Source of the DNA: UBA288 sp964461885
GTDB taxonomy: Archaea > Halobacteriota > Methanomicrobia > Methanomicrobiales > Methanospirillaceae
Length of the DNA: 64,000 bases
Assembly: GCA_964461885.1 (NCBI GenBank)
Contig: CAYWVY010000003.1
Span: 1-64,000, forward strand
Direction of reading: 5' to 3'
Positions 8,556-15,859 of the stretch are shown here, one piece after another; the first letter of the stretch is position 1, and each line of letters opens with the position of its first letter. The translations under genes were made by a program, and so were the position numbers. A model generated the notes under the pieces. It ran no database searches. It had not been told where the DNA came from and saw only the letters and a list, made by a program, of their open reading frames with translations.

Positions 8556-8785
8556 TCGCGAAGGACGCGGTCCGGCTCGGCGACCCGGTCGAGGCCGCCG
8601 GGCGCGTGGTGACGCCTGTGCTCCGTGTCCGGTACACGGTCGCCGGCGCCGATCCAGGCGGCGCCGGGGGCTTCGGCGCGGTCGAGCCGCTTGGCATCGT
8701 GCTTGAGGAGGCCGGCGAGACATTCTATTACACCTTCGACCTGTTCAGGGGCTGGGACTGGGTCTCGGCCCGGCTCGAGCCCTGA
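8552..8785 (+). CDS. Small conserved hypothetical coupled to GerW/DUF2953
   Basis: A 77-residue soluble protein of unknown function starting at a GTG that overlaps the DUF2953 stop, so it is translationally coupled. The sequence looks like a small beta-rich domain (alternating hydrophobic strands such as VVTPVLRVRYTVAG and ETFYYTFDLF). No family was recognised. Overlap and matching codon use support a real gene and a shared job with its two upstream partners. Confidence 0.6.
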   Translation: MIAKDAVRLGDPVEAAGRVVTPVLRVRYTVAGADPGGAGGFGAVEPLGIVLEEAGETFYYTFDLFRGWDWVSARLEP

Positions 8786-8833
8786 GCCCGTCGGCCCAAA
8801 AAACGGATCGCACCCTCCGGAGCGGATCCGACA

Positions 8834-8856
8834 ACCCCCTTCTGTTCCAGTGGAAC
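8834..8856 (-). repeat. Isolated origin recognition box
   Basis: On the minus strand this reads GTTCCACTGGAACAGAAGGG then GGT, matching the dyad and G-rich element of the origin ORBs 5.5 kb away. It is alone, in a 330-base intergenic region between the GerW operon and the surface-protein gene. Confidence 0.7.
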
Positions 8857-9083
8857 CGGGACCGCGCCTGTAACGGCGACGGGCGACGGCGCGAGTGCCG
8901 TGAGACACTCTCCCACCGTGCCCGGGGCGGGTGCGGCACCCCCTGTCCCGATCCCGCCGGAAGCGCGGATCTGCGCGTGCATAAGGTCCGACTTTTTTCA
9001 TAATTCGGAGAAGTTATTTATGCCTTGCTGAGAATGCGAAATTAGAACCGGCGCAATTTTGGACATTCCTTAAAAGGAAAGGG

Positions 9084-9090
9084 TTTAAAG
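9084..9090 (+). promoter_or_regulatory. TATA-like element before the surface-protein gene
   Basis: TTTAAAG lies 26-32 bases before the ATG at 9116, consistent with a leaderless transcript. A second A/T element (TTAAAAGG) lies about 14 bases further upstream. Confidence 0.45.
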
Positions 9091-9115
9091 GGTTACTTTC
9101 CACCCCGATGGTTGC

Positions 9116-10578
9116 ATGAAGAACAGCCTGTATTTGAGGTCCGGCCTGCTCGCGCTGGTCCTGCTCGCGGCCATCCCCGCAGCGCTCGGCGCGACCAGCA
9201 TTACCGGCCCGACTGTGATTTCATCGCCTGGTACCTATGTCCTCGCACAGGACATCGCGGGCGGTAATTCACCTGCGATCTGGGTAAAGTCCTCCGGCGT
9301 CACGATCGACGGCAACGGCCACACGATCCGCGGCTCCGGCGGGAGTTTCGGCATCCTGGTGAACAAAGACGGCACGACACTTTCGGGCGTCACGATCAAG
9401 AACGTCCGGCTCCAGAACTGGAACTGCGGCATCTACTTCAAGGGCGTCGCATCCAGCTCGGCCTCGGGCGTGACGGCCGTCTCGAACGGAAAGGCCGGGA
9501 TCAACCTCCGCACGACGCGGGACACCACGATCTCGGGCTGCACGGTCAGCGGCAACCAGCAGGGTATCCTGCTCTGGCAGGACTGCGACAGCAACACGAT
9601 CTCCGGGAACACCATGAAGGACAACTCCGACATGGGCCTCTGGCTCGCCGGCACCGGCCGCACGGGCAGTGGGATCGTCTACGACTCGACCGGGAACACG
9701 GTCTCGAACAACGTCGCGACGGGGAACCGCTACGGGCTCTACCTCGACTTCACCCGCGACAACACCGTGACCGGCAACCGTGCCGCGAACAACGACGATC
9801 ACGGGATCTTCCTGGACTACTCGTCCGGGAACAGGGTAACGTCCAACACGGTGACCGGGCACGCCCAGTCGGGCTTCGTCCTCTTCGACTCGGACGGGTG
9901 CACGATCAGCGGCAACACGGCCTCCGGTAACGGCGACTACGGCCTCTGGGCGATCGACAGCTCGGGGCTCTCGCTCGGCGCCAACCAGTTCTCGGGGAAC
10001 ACCGTCGGGACCCACAAGCTCTCGGGCTCGTCCTCGTCCTCGGGCTCGNNNNNNNNNNNNNNNNNNNNNNNNNNNNNNNNNNNNNNNNNNNNNNNNNNNN
10101 NNNNNNNNNNNNNNNNNNNNNNNNNNNNNNNNNNNNNNNNNNNNNNNNCTCGGGCTCGTCCTCGTCCTCGGGCTCGCCCTCGCAGACCTCGGGCGGGGCC
10201 GCCCCGGCTCCGGCAGTCTCGACGCAGGCTCCGGTCGTGTCGGATGCCCTCACGAACTCCGTGAGCGGCTCCACGCGGTCGGCACCCGTCGTCACGGCGA
10301 CGACCCAGGCGCCGTCCGGCTCTGCGGACATGACCGTGGCGCCGGCGACGGCCCGCAAGGGTGCAGCCGTCAAGTTCACGGTGACGCCGACGGCCGGCAA
10401 GACGATCAAGGCGGTCTGGTGGTCCTTCGACGCGACGTCCCACATGAACACCTGGAACTCGCGGGCGACGAACCCGACGTTCTTCTACCCCGCGACCGGC
10501 ACGTTCTCGCCGCTCGTCAAGGTCACCTACACGGACGGAACGACCGCAGAGGTCAGAAAGTCCGTAACGATCACCTGA
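9116..10578 (+). CDS. Secreted NosD-like beta-helix protein with PKD-type domain
   Basis: A surface protein split by an assembly gap. The first part (about 310 residues) has a signal peptide (SGLLALVLLAAIPAALGA) followed by a right-handed parallel beta-helix built of repeats of about 22 residues with NTISGNT-like turns, as in NosD/pectate-lyase-like periplasmic copper-binding families. A Ser/Gly linker enters the run of N and resumes after it. The last 110 residues resemble a PKD domain (WWSFDATSHMNTWNS, ATGTFSPLVKVTYTDG). The two parts are in different frames only because the N run has an arbitrary 100 bases; a true gap of length 2 modulo 3 would restore one frame. Likely adhesion or cell-envelope role. 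Confidence 0.75.
10049..10148. other. Assembly gap (100 N) in Ser/Gly repeat
   Basis: Exactly 100 N, flanked on both sides by the same repeat of TCG/TCC/GGC codons. The repeat probably defeated assembly; the true length is unknown. Confidence 0.95.
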
Positions 10579-10602
10579 GCGCGAAACGCGACTCCACTCT
10601 CC

Positions 10603-10608
10603 TTTTTT
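10603..10608 (+). terminator. T-run terminator after the surface-protein gene
   Basis: Six T residues 25 bases after the stop codon in otherwise GC-rich sequence; archaeal RNA polymerase terminates at such oligo-T tracts. Confidence 0.45.
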
Positions 10609-10709
10609 CGCCATTCGTCGATAGCGGCACCCGTCTCCTCCTTCCGTGGCGCACACCGCCGGGCGGCCGGCCGCGAAACCTAGATATCGCTCCTCTGCGA
10701 TCCCACTGC

Positions 10710-11207
10710 ATGGAATTCTACGTCCTCCGGCACGGGAAGGCGGAGCGGGTGGCCCCGGGCGGGGACGACGCGGCCCGGCCTCTGACCGAGAAAGGGCAGC
10801 GGGACGCGCGGGGGCTCGGCCGGTGGATGCGGGACCACGACCTCGCGATCGACCTGGTCGCGACGAGTCCCCACGTCCGGGCCCGGGAGACGGCGACCCT
10901 GGTGCTCCAGGGGGCGGTCATGCCGCCCCCGCTCGAGACCTGGGACGAGCTGCGGCCGGGCGGGGCGGTGAAAGCGGTCCTCGCGCGGCTCGCGGCGTTC
11001 GATCCGGCCGGAGCCGTGCTGGTCGTCGGGCACGAACCCCTCCTCTCGACGCTCGCGTCGGCCGCGATCGGAGGGGGACGAATCCGGCTGGCCAAGGGTG
11101 CACTGGCGAAGGTGGGGGGATTCGCGCCAGGGGCCTCAGGGGACCCAGGAGGCGGTGGTGCGCTCGAGCTGCTCGTGACCCCGGCGCTGATCGCGCCGGG
11201 GCCGTGA
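10710..11207 (+). CDS. sixA: SixA-like phosphohistidine phosphatase
   Basis: A 165-residue histidine-phosphatase (phosphoglycerate mutase-like) protein of the SixA type, which removes phosphate from phosphohistidine proteins. The catalytic RHG is at residues 7-9, the general acid region PHVRARETA at 54-62, and the second catalytic histidine is H108 in VVGHEPLLS. Length fits SixA. The C-terminus has an unusual Gly/Pro-rich stretch (residues about 142-152). It is a single gene after the surface protein. The methanogen's two-component systems could be its targets, but that is inference. Confidence 0.85.
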   Translation: MEFYVLRHGKAERVAPGGDDAARPLTEKGQRDARGLGRWMRDHDLAIDLVATSPHVRARETATLVLQGAVMPPPLETWDELRPGGAVKAVLARLAAFDPAGAVLVVGHEPLLSTLASAAIGGGRIRLAKGALAKVGGFAPGASGDPGGGGALELLVTPALIAPGP

Positions 11208-11631
11208 GGGCCGGGTGTGGATCGGCGGGCACGCGACACTCCGTGTGGAGACGCCGTCTCCGCCCGGCTCCCGTCATCCTTGCGAGGAGGACGAATATAC
11301 TTTCGTCGTGAGGGTTGGATATTCTTGTTCGACCCCGGTCCGACCTGGAGGACCGTTGGCTCCTCTGCGTCGGCAACCGGTACGCGGGCGGAGACGGCGC
11401 CTCCGGCCAGGAACTCCCAGGGGAGGCGGCCCTGCGCTATCCGGCGGAGGCGCAGCGGGTCCTCGTCCCAGATCCGATCGCAGCGATCCGGGCCGGCCGG
11501 CGATCCTCTGTTCGCGAAGTGACGCCGGATTCCCGCCGACGACGAGATCCGTTTCGGTTCGCCGCTTACGAATGCGAAGTACATCTGGCCGGCACGCGAG
11601 CGCTTAACCCGTTGCAGATCCATCGTTCTCT
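11208..11631. other. 424-base region without an assignable gene
   Basis: Both strands are partly open here but neither reading resembles a known family. The minus reading from an ATG at 11584 has A/T at third positions more often than neighbouring genes and would have to run through sixA. A TATA-like GCTTAAC near 11602-11608 could serve the acyltransferase on the right or a minus transcript. Nothing else was seen. Confidence 0.4.
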
Positions 11632-12711
11632 GTGCCACGCCCGGCCTGTCTCGTCGAGTTCGCATACCTCCGGGCAGCCGCGGTCGTCGCCGTGATTGTG
11701 ATCCACACCGTCGCCCCTCCGATCACCGGCGGCTCGGCCGGCCCCCTTCTCTGGCCGTATGTCGCGATCGACGTGGCCGCCCACATCGCCGTGCCGCTCT
11801 TCGTCTTCGTTTCGGGCGCGGTCCTGATGCATGCCCACCCCCCGCCGGTCGCCGGCTGGCCGTTCATCACCCGGCGGCTCGCCCGGCTGCTGCCGCCGTA
11901 CATCGCGGTCTCGGCCGTCTACCTCCTCGCCCGTGCCCTCGAGGAAGGGCCGCCGACCGCGGCCGAGGTCGTTCTCCGCCTGCTCACGGGAACGGCCTAC
12001 TTCCACCTCTGGTTCGTCGTGCTCGTCGTCGGGCTCACCCTCATCTATCCCGTGCTCGCCCCCCGGGTCCGCTTTGCCCGCCCGCGGACGATCGGTCGGC
12101 TCGTCGTCCCCCTGGCCCTCCTCGCCTCGGCCTACTTCCTGCTCAAGGCCCTCCTCTATCTCGTCCAGCCCGGGTGGGTGCTCTCGGCCGTCCTCCTCCA
12201 GGGCCTCGCTCCGGCTGGCTACCTGCTCTTCTTCGTCGCGGGGATGGCCGTCACGGCCCACCCGGATCAGGCTGATCGGCTCATGGTGTGGCTCACGCCG
12301 GCGCGGGCCGCACCGGCCGTCCTTGTCGCGCTCCTACTGGGCGCGGCCCGGTTCGCGGCCTGGCTCGAGCCGTCACCGGCCCGAACCGTCCTCGCCGGCC
12401 TCTCGTTTCTCGCCGAGCCGTTCGCGTACCTGCTGGGCTTCGGCCTCGCCCTTGCCGCGGCCCGGGACCTCGGTCTCCGGCCCCTGCCCCGGCTCCAGCG
12501 AACCCTCGTCGCCCTCGGCGGGGCGAGCTACGGGATCTACCTGGTCCAGGGGGGCATCATCGACCTCGTGACCGGCTCGCTCGCGCGTCCCGGTCTCTAT
12601 CCGGCCTCGGCGGCCTACCTGCCGGTGACGGTGCTCGCGACCCTCGCTCTCTCGTGGGGGGTGGTCGCCCTCGCCTCCGGGGCCGTGCGGGCGCTCAGGG
12701 GAACGGGTTGA
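11632..12711 (+). CDS. Acyltransferase 3 family membrane protein
   Basis: A 359-residue integral membrane protein with about ten hydrophobic helices, typical of the acyltransferase-3 (OafA/YrhL-like) family that transfers acyl groups, often acetyl, to surface sugars. The family's early motif with a histidine in the first helix is present (AVIVIHTVAPP, H near residue 25), as is the Arg-rich loop FITRRLARLLPPY and the characteristic late ASYGIYLVQ segment. It starts at GTG with no obvious Shine-Dalgarno. The exact substrate is unknown; envelope or exopolysaccharide modification is likely. Confidence 0.85.
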   Translation: MPRPACLVEFAYLRAAAVVAVIVIHTVAPPITGGSAGPLLWPYVAIDVAAHIAVPLFVFVSGAVLMHAHPPPVAGWPFITRRLARLLPPYIAVSAVYLLARALEEGPPTAAEVVLRLLTGTAYFHLWFVVLVVGLTLIYPVLAPRVRFARPRTIGRLVVPLALLASAYFLLKALLYLVQPGWVLSAVLLQGLAPAGYLLFFVAGMAVTAHPDQADRLMVWLTPARAAPAVLVALLLGAARFAAWLEPSPARTVLAGLSFLAEPFAYLLGFGLALAAARDLGLRPLPRLQRTLVALGGASYGIYLVQGGIIDLVTGSLARPGLYPASAAYLPVTVLATLALSWGVVALASGAVRALRGTG

Positions 12712-12922
12712 CGGTCACGGTAACGACGCTGCAACCTCCCGCGGGACCGGTCGGTACCACCTGTGGCCGTCCGACCGGCCCGGCTCGGGCGCCGGTCCTG
12801 ATCGGATCCGGCGACGCGGTCACCACGCCCTCTCCGAAGCCGTCCGCCAGCGGCATTTCCTCCCTCGCGGGCTCGTCGGGCGCAGGGGGCCCAGACCTTG
12901 ATGAAGGCTGCGGTTGCGGGAG

Positions 12923-13186
12923 TCACCGCCGCAGCGGCAGGGTCGCCGTGAAGGCTGTCACTATCTCCCTCGCCTTCTCGAGCGGCATCCCGAGCTCGGC
13001 CGCAAGCAGGGGCGCGTACTGCTCGATCATCCTCTCGCGGGGGAGATCGGGCTCGACGAACGCTCCACCCCGGTAGCAGTGGGTGCAGTACCGGATGCTT
13101 GGGGAGCTGTCCGCCCCGGTCCCCGCGTCGTCCGGTTTCCCGAGCGGCACGCCGCAGCTCTGGCAGGTCTCGCGGGTGTCGTTCAT
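12923..13186 (-). CDS. Small zinc-ribbon protein
   Basis: An 87-residue protein with a four-cysteine zinc ribbon: CQSC at 8-11 and CTHC at 34-37 separated by a Gly/Ser-rich loop, followed by an alpha-helical tail. This matches the putative zinc-ribbon domain (Zn_ribbon_2 type) that often occurs in small archaeal and bacterial proteins whose tail includes the motif PLEKAREIVTAF. Its ATG overlaps the stop of the VOC gene (ATGA), so the two were translated together. The function is unknown. The 211 bases between it and the convergent acyltransferase contain no feature. Confidence 0.8.
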   Translation of the reverse strand: MNDTRETCQSCGVPLGKPDDAGTGADSSPSIRYCTHCYRGGAFVEPDLPRERMIEQYAPLLAAELGMPLEKAREIVTAFTATLPLRR

Positions 13187-13722
13187 GAGCGTGCATCTCC
13201 TCTGTCGCGTCCGTCCTCGTGAGCGCCCGCCACGAGCGCGGGCGGCATCAGGGTCCGGGCCGCCACCTCCTCCTCCGCCGGGACCCCGTCGGCCGCGAGC
13301 TGCCGGGCGACCGCGTCCATCGCCTCCCCGACCTCGACCAGGTGCCCGTCGGGGTCGTAGAACCGGACCACGCGCTGGGCCCGGGGCGCCGTCTCGAACG
13401 GGCGCGCGAGGCGGACGCGCCCCTCGAGCTCCGCCGCGAACGCCTCGATCGCGTCGGTCTCGGAGTAGAGCTCTGAGCGCGGCCGTTCGACCGGTGACGG
13501 GTCCTGCCCGCCGTAGATCATGGTCCGGGCATCGGCCGTCTCCCCGATCGAGAGCCCGCACGCAGAGGTCACAAGGCCGTTCAGTTCGAGGGAGAGACAG
13601 GTCGAACAGCTCGCGGTAGAAGTCGCCCAGGGCGGGCACGTCGTCGCTGAAGAGGACGACCGAGGAAGAGCGGATCGTGATGACCGTTCCGGGGGCCGAA
13701 CCGGCGCCGCACGGATCAGCAT
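13183..13722 (-). pseudogene. VOC/glyoxalase-like gene with frameshift
   Basis: A vicinal-oxygen-chelate (glyoxalase/bleomycin-resistance) domain protein broken by one base near 13590. The first part, with the typical opening SSSVVLFSDDVPALGDFYRE, is read in one frame; from LNGLVTSACGLSIGET to the end (with RVVRFYDPDGHLVEVGE, the metal-binding final strand) another frame is needed. The switch falls at a run of three G (13590-13592). No ATG, GTG or TTG precedes the first part in its own frame; the ATG at 13722 is in the second frame, so the 5' end may hold a second error. Sequence error and genuine decay cannot be separated here. Confidence 0.65.
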
Positions 13723-13830
13723 CCGCCGCTGCGAGAGAATAAAGGGTCGGGCCCGCCGCGGCCCGACGGGTCGACAGAGGGCAGCGCCCGGGACGGGCAG
13801 CCCTCGAATCCCGGCCAGGCTCGGCGGGGA

Positions 13831-14145
13831 CTACGACTCCCCGCTCATGATCTTCACGGCCCTGATGGCCGTCTCCCACTTCTCGGGGTTGTCGACAAGG
13901 AGGGTCGTGGGCTCCATGTTCCCCTCGAAGTGGACCACCAGGGACCTCCGGCCGGTTGCGCCGAACGAGCTCATGGTGTCGATCGGCTGGTCGATCTTCG
14001 CCTCCGACGAGCGGGAGAGGAGCCCCCCGGATGCGGCCTCGAAGACCAGCCGGTGGGTCGTGAGGGTCAGTGTACCCTTCCCGAAGAAGTCCGACTTTGC
14101 ACTATCCTGCACGATGACCTGTTCGTCTTCCTGTAACGATTCCAT
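13831..14145 (-). CDS. PH/GRAM-like domain protein
   Basis: A 104-residue protein resembling small bacterial-type PH or GRAM domains: successive short beta strands (VIVQDSAKSDFF, GTLTLTTHRLVFEA) and a C-terminal helix (NPEKWETAIRAVKIM). The TLTTHRLVF pattern is characteristic of these domains, which bind lipids or proteins. The ATG at 14145 is preceded by GGTGGCGG and by a TATA box; the much longer open frame upstream is an antisense artefact of the neighbouring gene. Function unknown. Confidence 0.7.
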   Translation of the reverse strand: MESLQEDEQVIVQDSAKSDFFGKGTLTLTTHRLVFEAASGGLLSRSSEAKIDQPIDTMSSFGATGRRSLVVHFEGNMEPTTLLVDNPEKWETAIRAVKIMSGES

Positions 14146-14185
14146 GCGTCTTCCGCCACCAGAATGGATCTCGGTGCCCGACCTA

Positions 14186-14197
14186 TTTCTATATGTA
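14186..14197 (-). promoter_or_regulatory. TATA box of the PH-like gene
   Basis: Minus strand TACATATAGAAA, 41-52 bases before the ATG at 14145; this leaves a leader of about 20 bases with a Shine-Dalgarno-like GGTGGCGG. The remaining divergent space to 14436 shows nothing else. Confidence 0.5.
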
Positions 14198-14436
14198 GTG
14201 ACCCCCCCGCCTCGTCCCTGCCGTATTACCCGTCCGACGGACGTAACCTCGTGCAGGCCACGATAGATCCCGTCTGGCGCACCGGCACGCCCTCCGCACG
14301 CCCTCCGGCCATGTCCTCGTGTATCGCCGCCGGGAAACAGGCCTTCCGCCGCGACGAGGCCCAGCCCTCGCGGCGCCCTCTCAGCGCCTGCGACGCCGGG
14401 GCGTTTCCCCCCGGGCCTGCCGCCCGGGTAAAATGG

Positions 14437-14446
14437 AAAGATATAA
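14437..14446 (+). promoter_or_regulatory. TATA box of the PGF-CTERM protein gene
   Basis: AAAGATATAA lies 27-36 bases before the ATG at 14473, suggesting a leaderless or nearly leaderless transcript. Confidence 0.5.
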
Positions 14447-14472
14447 CGGGTGCCGGAAAGACAACCACCACG

Positions 14473-15414
14473 ATGACGATGACGGGCCCGCGCTGGCTTC
14501 TCCTCCTGGCTGTCGCCGTCCTCGCGGTCACTTCGGCGGGGTGCCTCCGCGAAGGGACTGCCAGCGTCACGGGGATCACGGTCGAACCCGTGAACGTGAC
14601 AGCCGGGGCGGTGGTGCTGAACGTGAGCACGACAGTCCAGCACTGGTCCGGGCCCGGGATCGGGGCCGGCCTCCTCCGAATTGAGGCCCTGGACGACGAG
14701 ACCGGCCTCCGGGTCCACGAGGGGATGCGGGAGTTCGACCGGGTCGGCCCGGGGAGCACGATCGTGGTGCCCTACGAGCTGACCCTGCCCCGCCGGGGCT
14801 CGTACCGGGTCCGCGCGAGTTTGGCCGGCGGGGGCGTGCAGACCGGCGCTGGCGAGGTGACGGTCCGCTCGCTCGAGCGGCTCCCGCCGGACGACGCCCG
14901 GACCCCGATCGCGCTCGCGGACATGGACTTCCTGGTCCGGGGGGTCGAGAACGGCCGGGTCCGGATCGAGGCGGAGGTCCAGCTGACGAACCAGGGAGAC
15001 GGGCCGAACCCGGATCTCGTCGTCGAGATCAAGGCGCGGGAGGCCGACGCCCGGCTCCTTGCCGACCGGCAGTGGACAACGGTGGGTGCCATCCGCCCGG
15101 GGGCGACCGTGACCCGAAACGTCACCCTTTCGGTCCCGGATCAGCATAACTACGAGGTCGAGGCCGTGCTCTGGAGCGGTGACGTGATTGTCGAGCGGGG
15201 TTCGCGGTCGGTGAATCTCGCCCCGAACACGACCGTGCCCGGGGGTACAGAGTTCACGGTCCGGCGGATCGATACCGGCGAGTTCGTCACGGCCCGGGAG
15301 ACCGGGGGGCACGTGCTGGTCCCGGTGCCGACCCGCACCCCGGGCTTTGGTGGCCCGGCGGTGCTCCTGGGGCTCGCCCTCGTCGTTCTCACGCGGAGGT
15401 GGCACCATGACTGA
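14473..15414 (+). CDS. PGF-CTERM surface protein (DUF7490-like)
   Basis: A 313-residue exported protein. The N-terminus has a signal sequence with a lipobox-like LAVTSAGC, the body has two Ig-like beta domains (about 28-130 and 140-255), and the C-terminus is a tripartite sorting signal: Thr/Pro-rich linker, TPGFGGPA, a hydrophobic helix and a basic end (TRRWHHD). That tail matches the PGF-CTERM type processed by archaeosortase. Such two-domain proteins are typical of methanogens. It overlaps the next small membrane gene by eight bases, so they form an operon. It probably sits on the cell surface; the ligand is unknown. Confidence 0.8.
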   Translation: MTMTGPRWLLLLAVAVLAVTSAGCLREGTASVTGITVEPVNVTAGAVVLNVSTTVQHWSGPGIGAGLLRIEALDDETGLRVHEGMREFDRVGPGSTIVVPYELTLPRRGSYRVRASLAGGGVQTGAGEVTVRSLERLPPDDARTPIALADMDFLVRGVENGRVRIEAEVQLTNQGDGPNPDLVVEIKAREADARLLADRQWTTVGAIRPGATVTRNVTLSVPDQHNYEVEAVLWSGDVIVERGSRSVNLAPNTTVPGGTEFTVRRIDTGEFVTARETGGHVLVPVPTRTPGFGGPAVLLGLALVVLTRRWHHD

Positions 15415-15703
15415 TGCCGTTCCCGGCGGGACACCGACCGGGGTGCCGCCATCGACCCCGCGTCCGGAGGAACGACGCCGGGAGTTCCGAGAGTCCCTCT
15501 TGGCGTTCGTGGTCACCGGCCTGGCGGGGATTGTCCTTCTCCTCGTCCTCTTCGCGACCATGCAGCTCTACTTTGCTGTGCAGGAGACGATCCGGTACTG
15601 GGTGGCCGACCAGTACGTGCCGCTTGTCAACGGGGCCTTCTACCTCCTGGTCATTTTCTGCGGGGTGTACCTGGTCCTGCGGCTGCTCCGGCGGGGCTCG
15701 TGA
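15407..15703 (+). CDS. Small two-helix membrane protein
   Basis: A 98-residue protein with a proline-rich cytoplasmic-type N-terminus and two hydrophobic segments (about 31-55 and 71-92) ending in a basic tail (RLLRRGS). Its ATG lies inside the end of the PGF-CTERM gene and is preceded by GGAGGTG, a strong Shine-Dalgarno, which fixes the start. No family recognised; the overlap implies a function with the upstream surface protein. Confidence 0.7.
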   Translation: MTDAVPGGTPTGVPPSTPRPEERRREFRESLLAFVVTGLAGIVLLLVLFATMQLYFAVQETIRYWVADQYVPLVNGAFYLLVIFCGVYLVLRLLRRGS

Positions 15704-15859
15704 TGGGGGGTCTGCGCCGGGCCGTCGCGCCCGATCACCGCGCTCCCCCGTTCGCGTCTCTCTGTCCCCACCCGGGAACGAAGTGCGCAGCGGATCCGGG
15801 CCTCTCTGACGTGCACCGTCCCGGAGAACACCGGGAAGAGAAGATGGGGAGGGGACGGC

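Noticed and set aside
11208..11631. Possible short genes on either strand
   Set aside because: Neither frame resembles a family and the minus one would run through sixA.
13795..13820. TCGAATCCCG, resembling a tRNA T-arm
   Set aside because: No matching acceptor, D-arm or anticodon arm; no tRNA fits.
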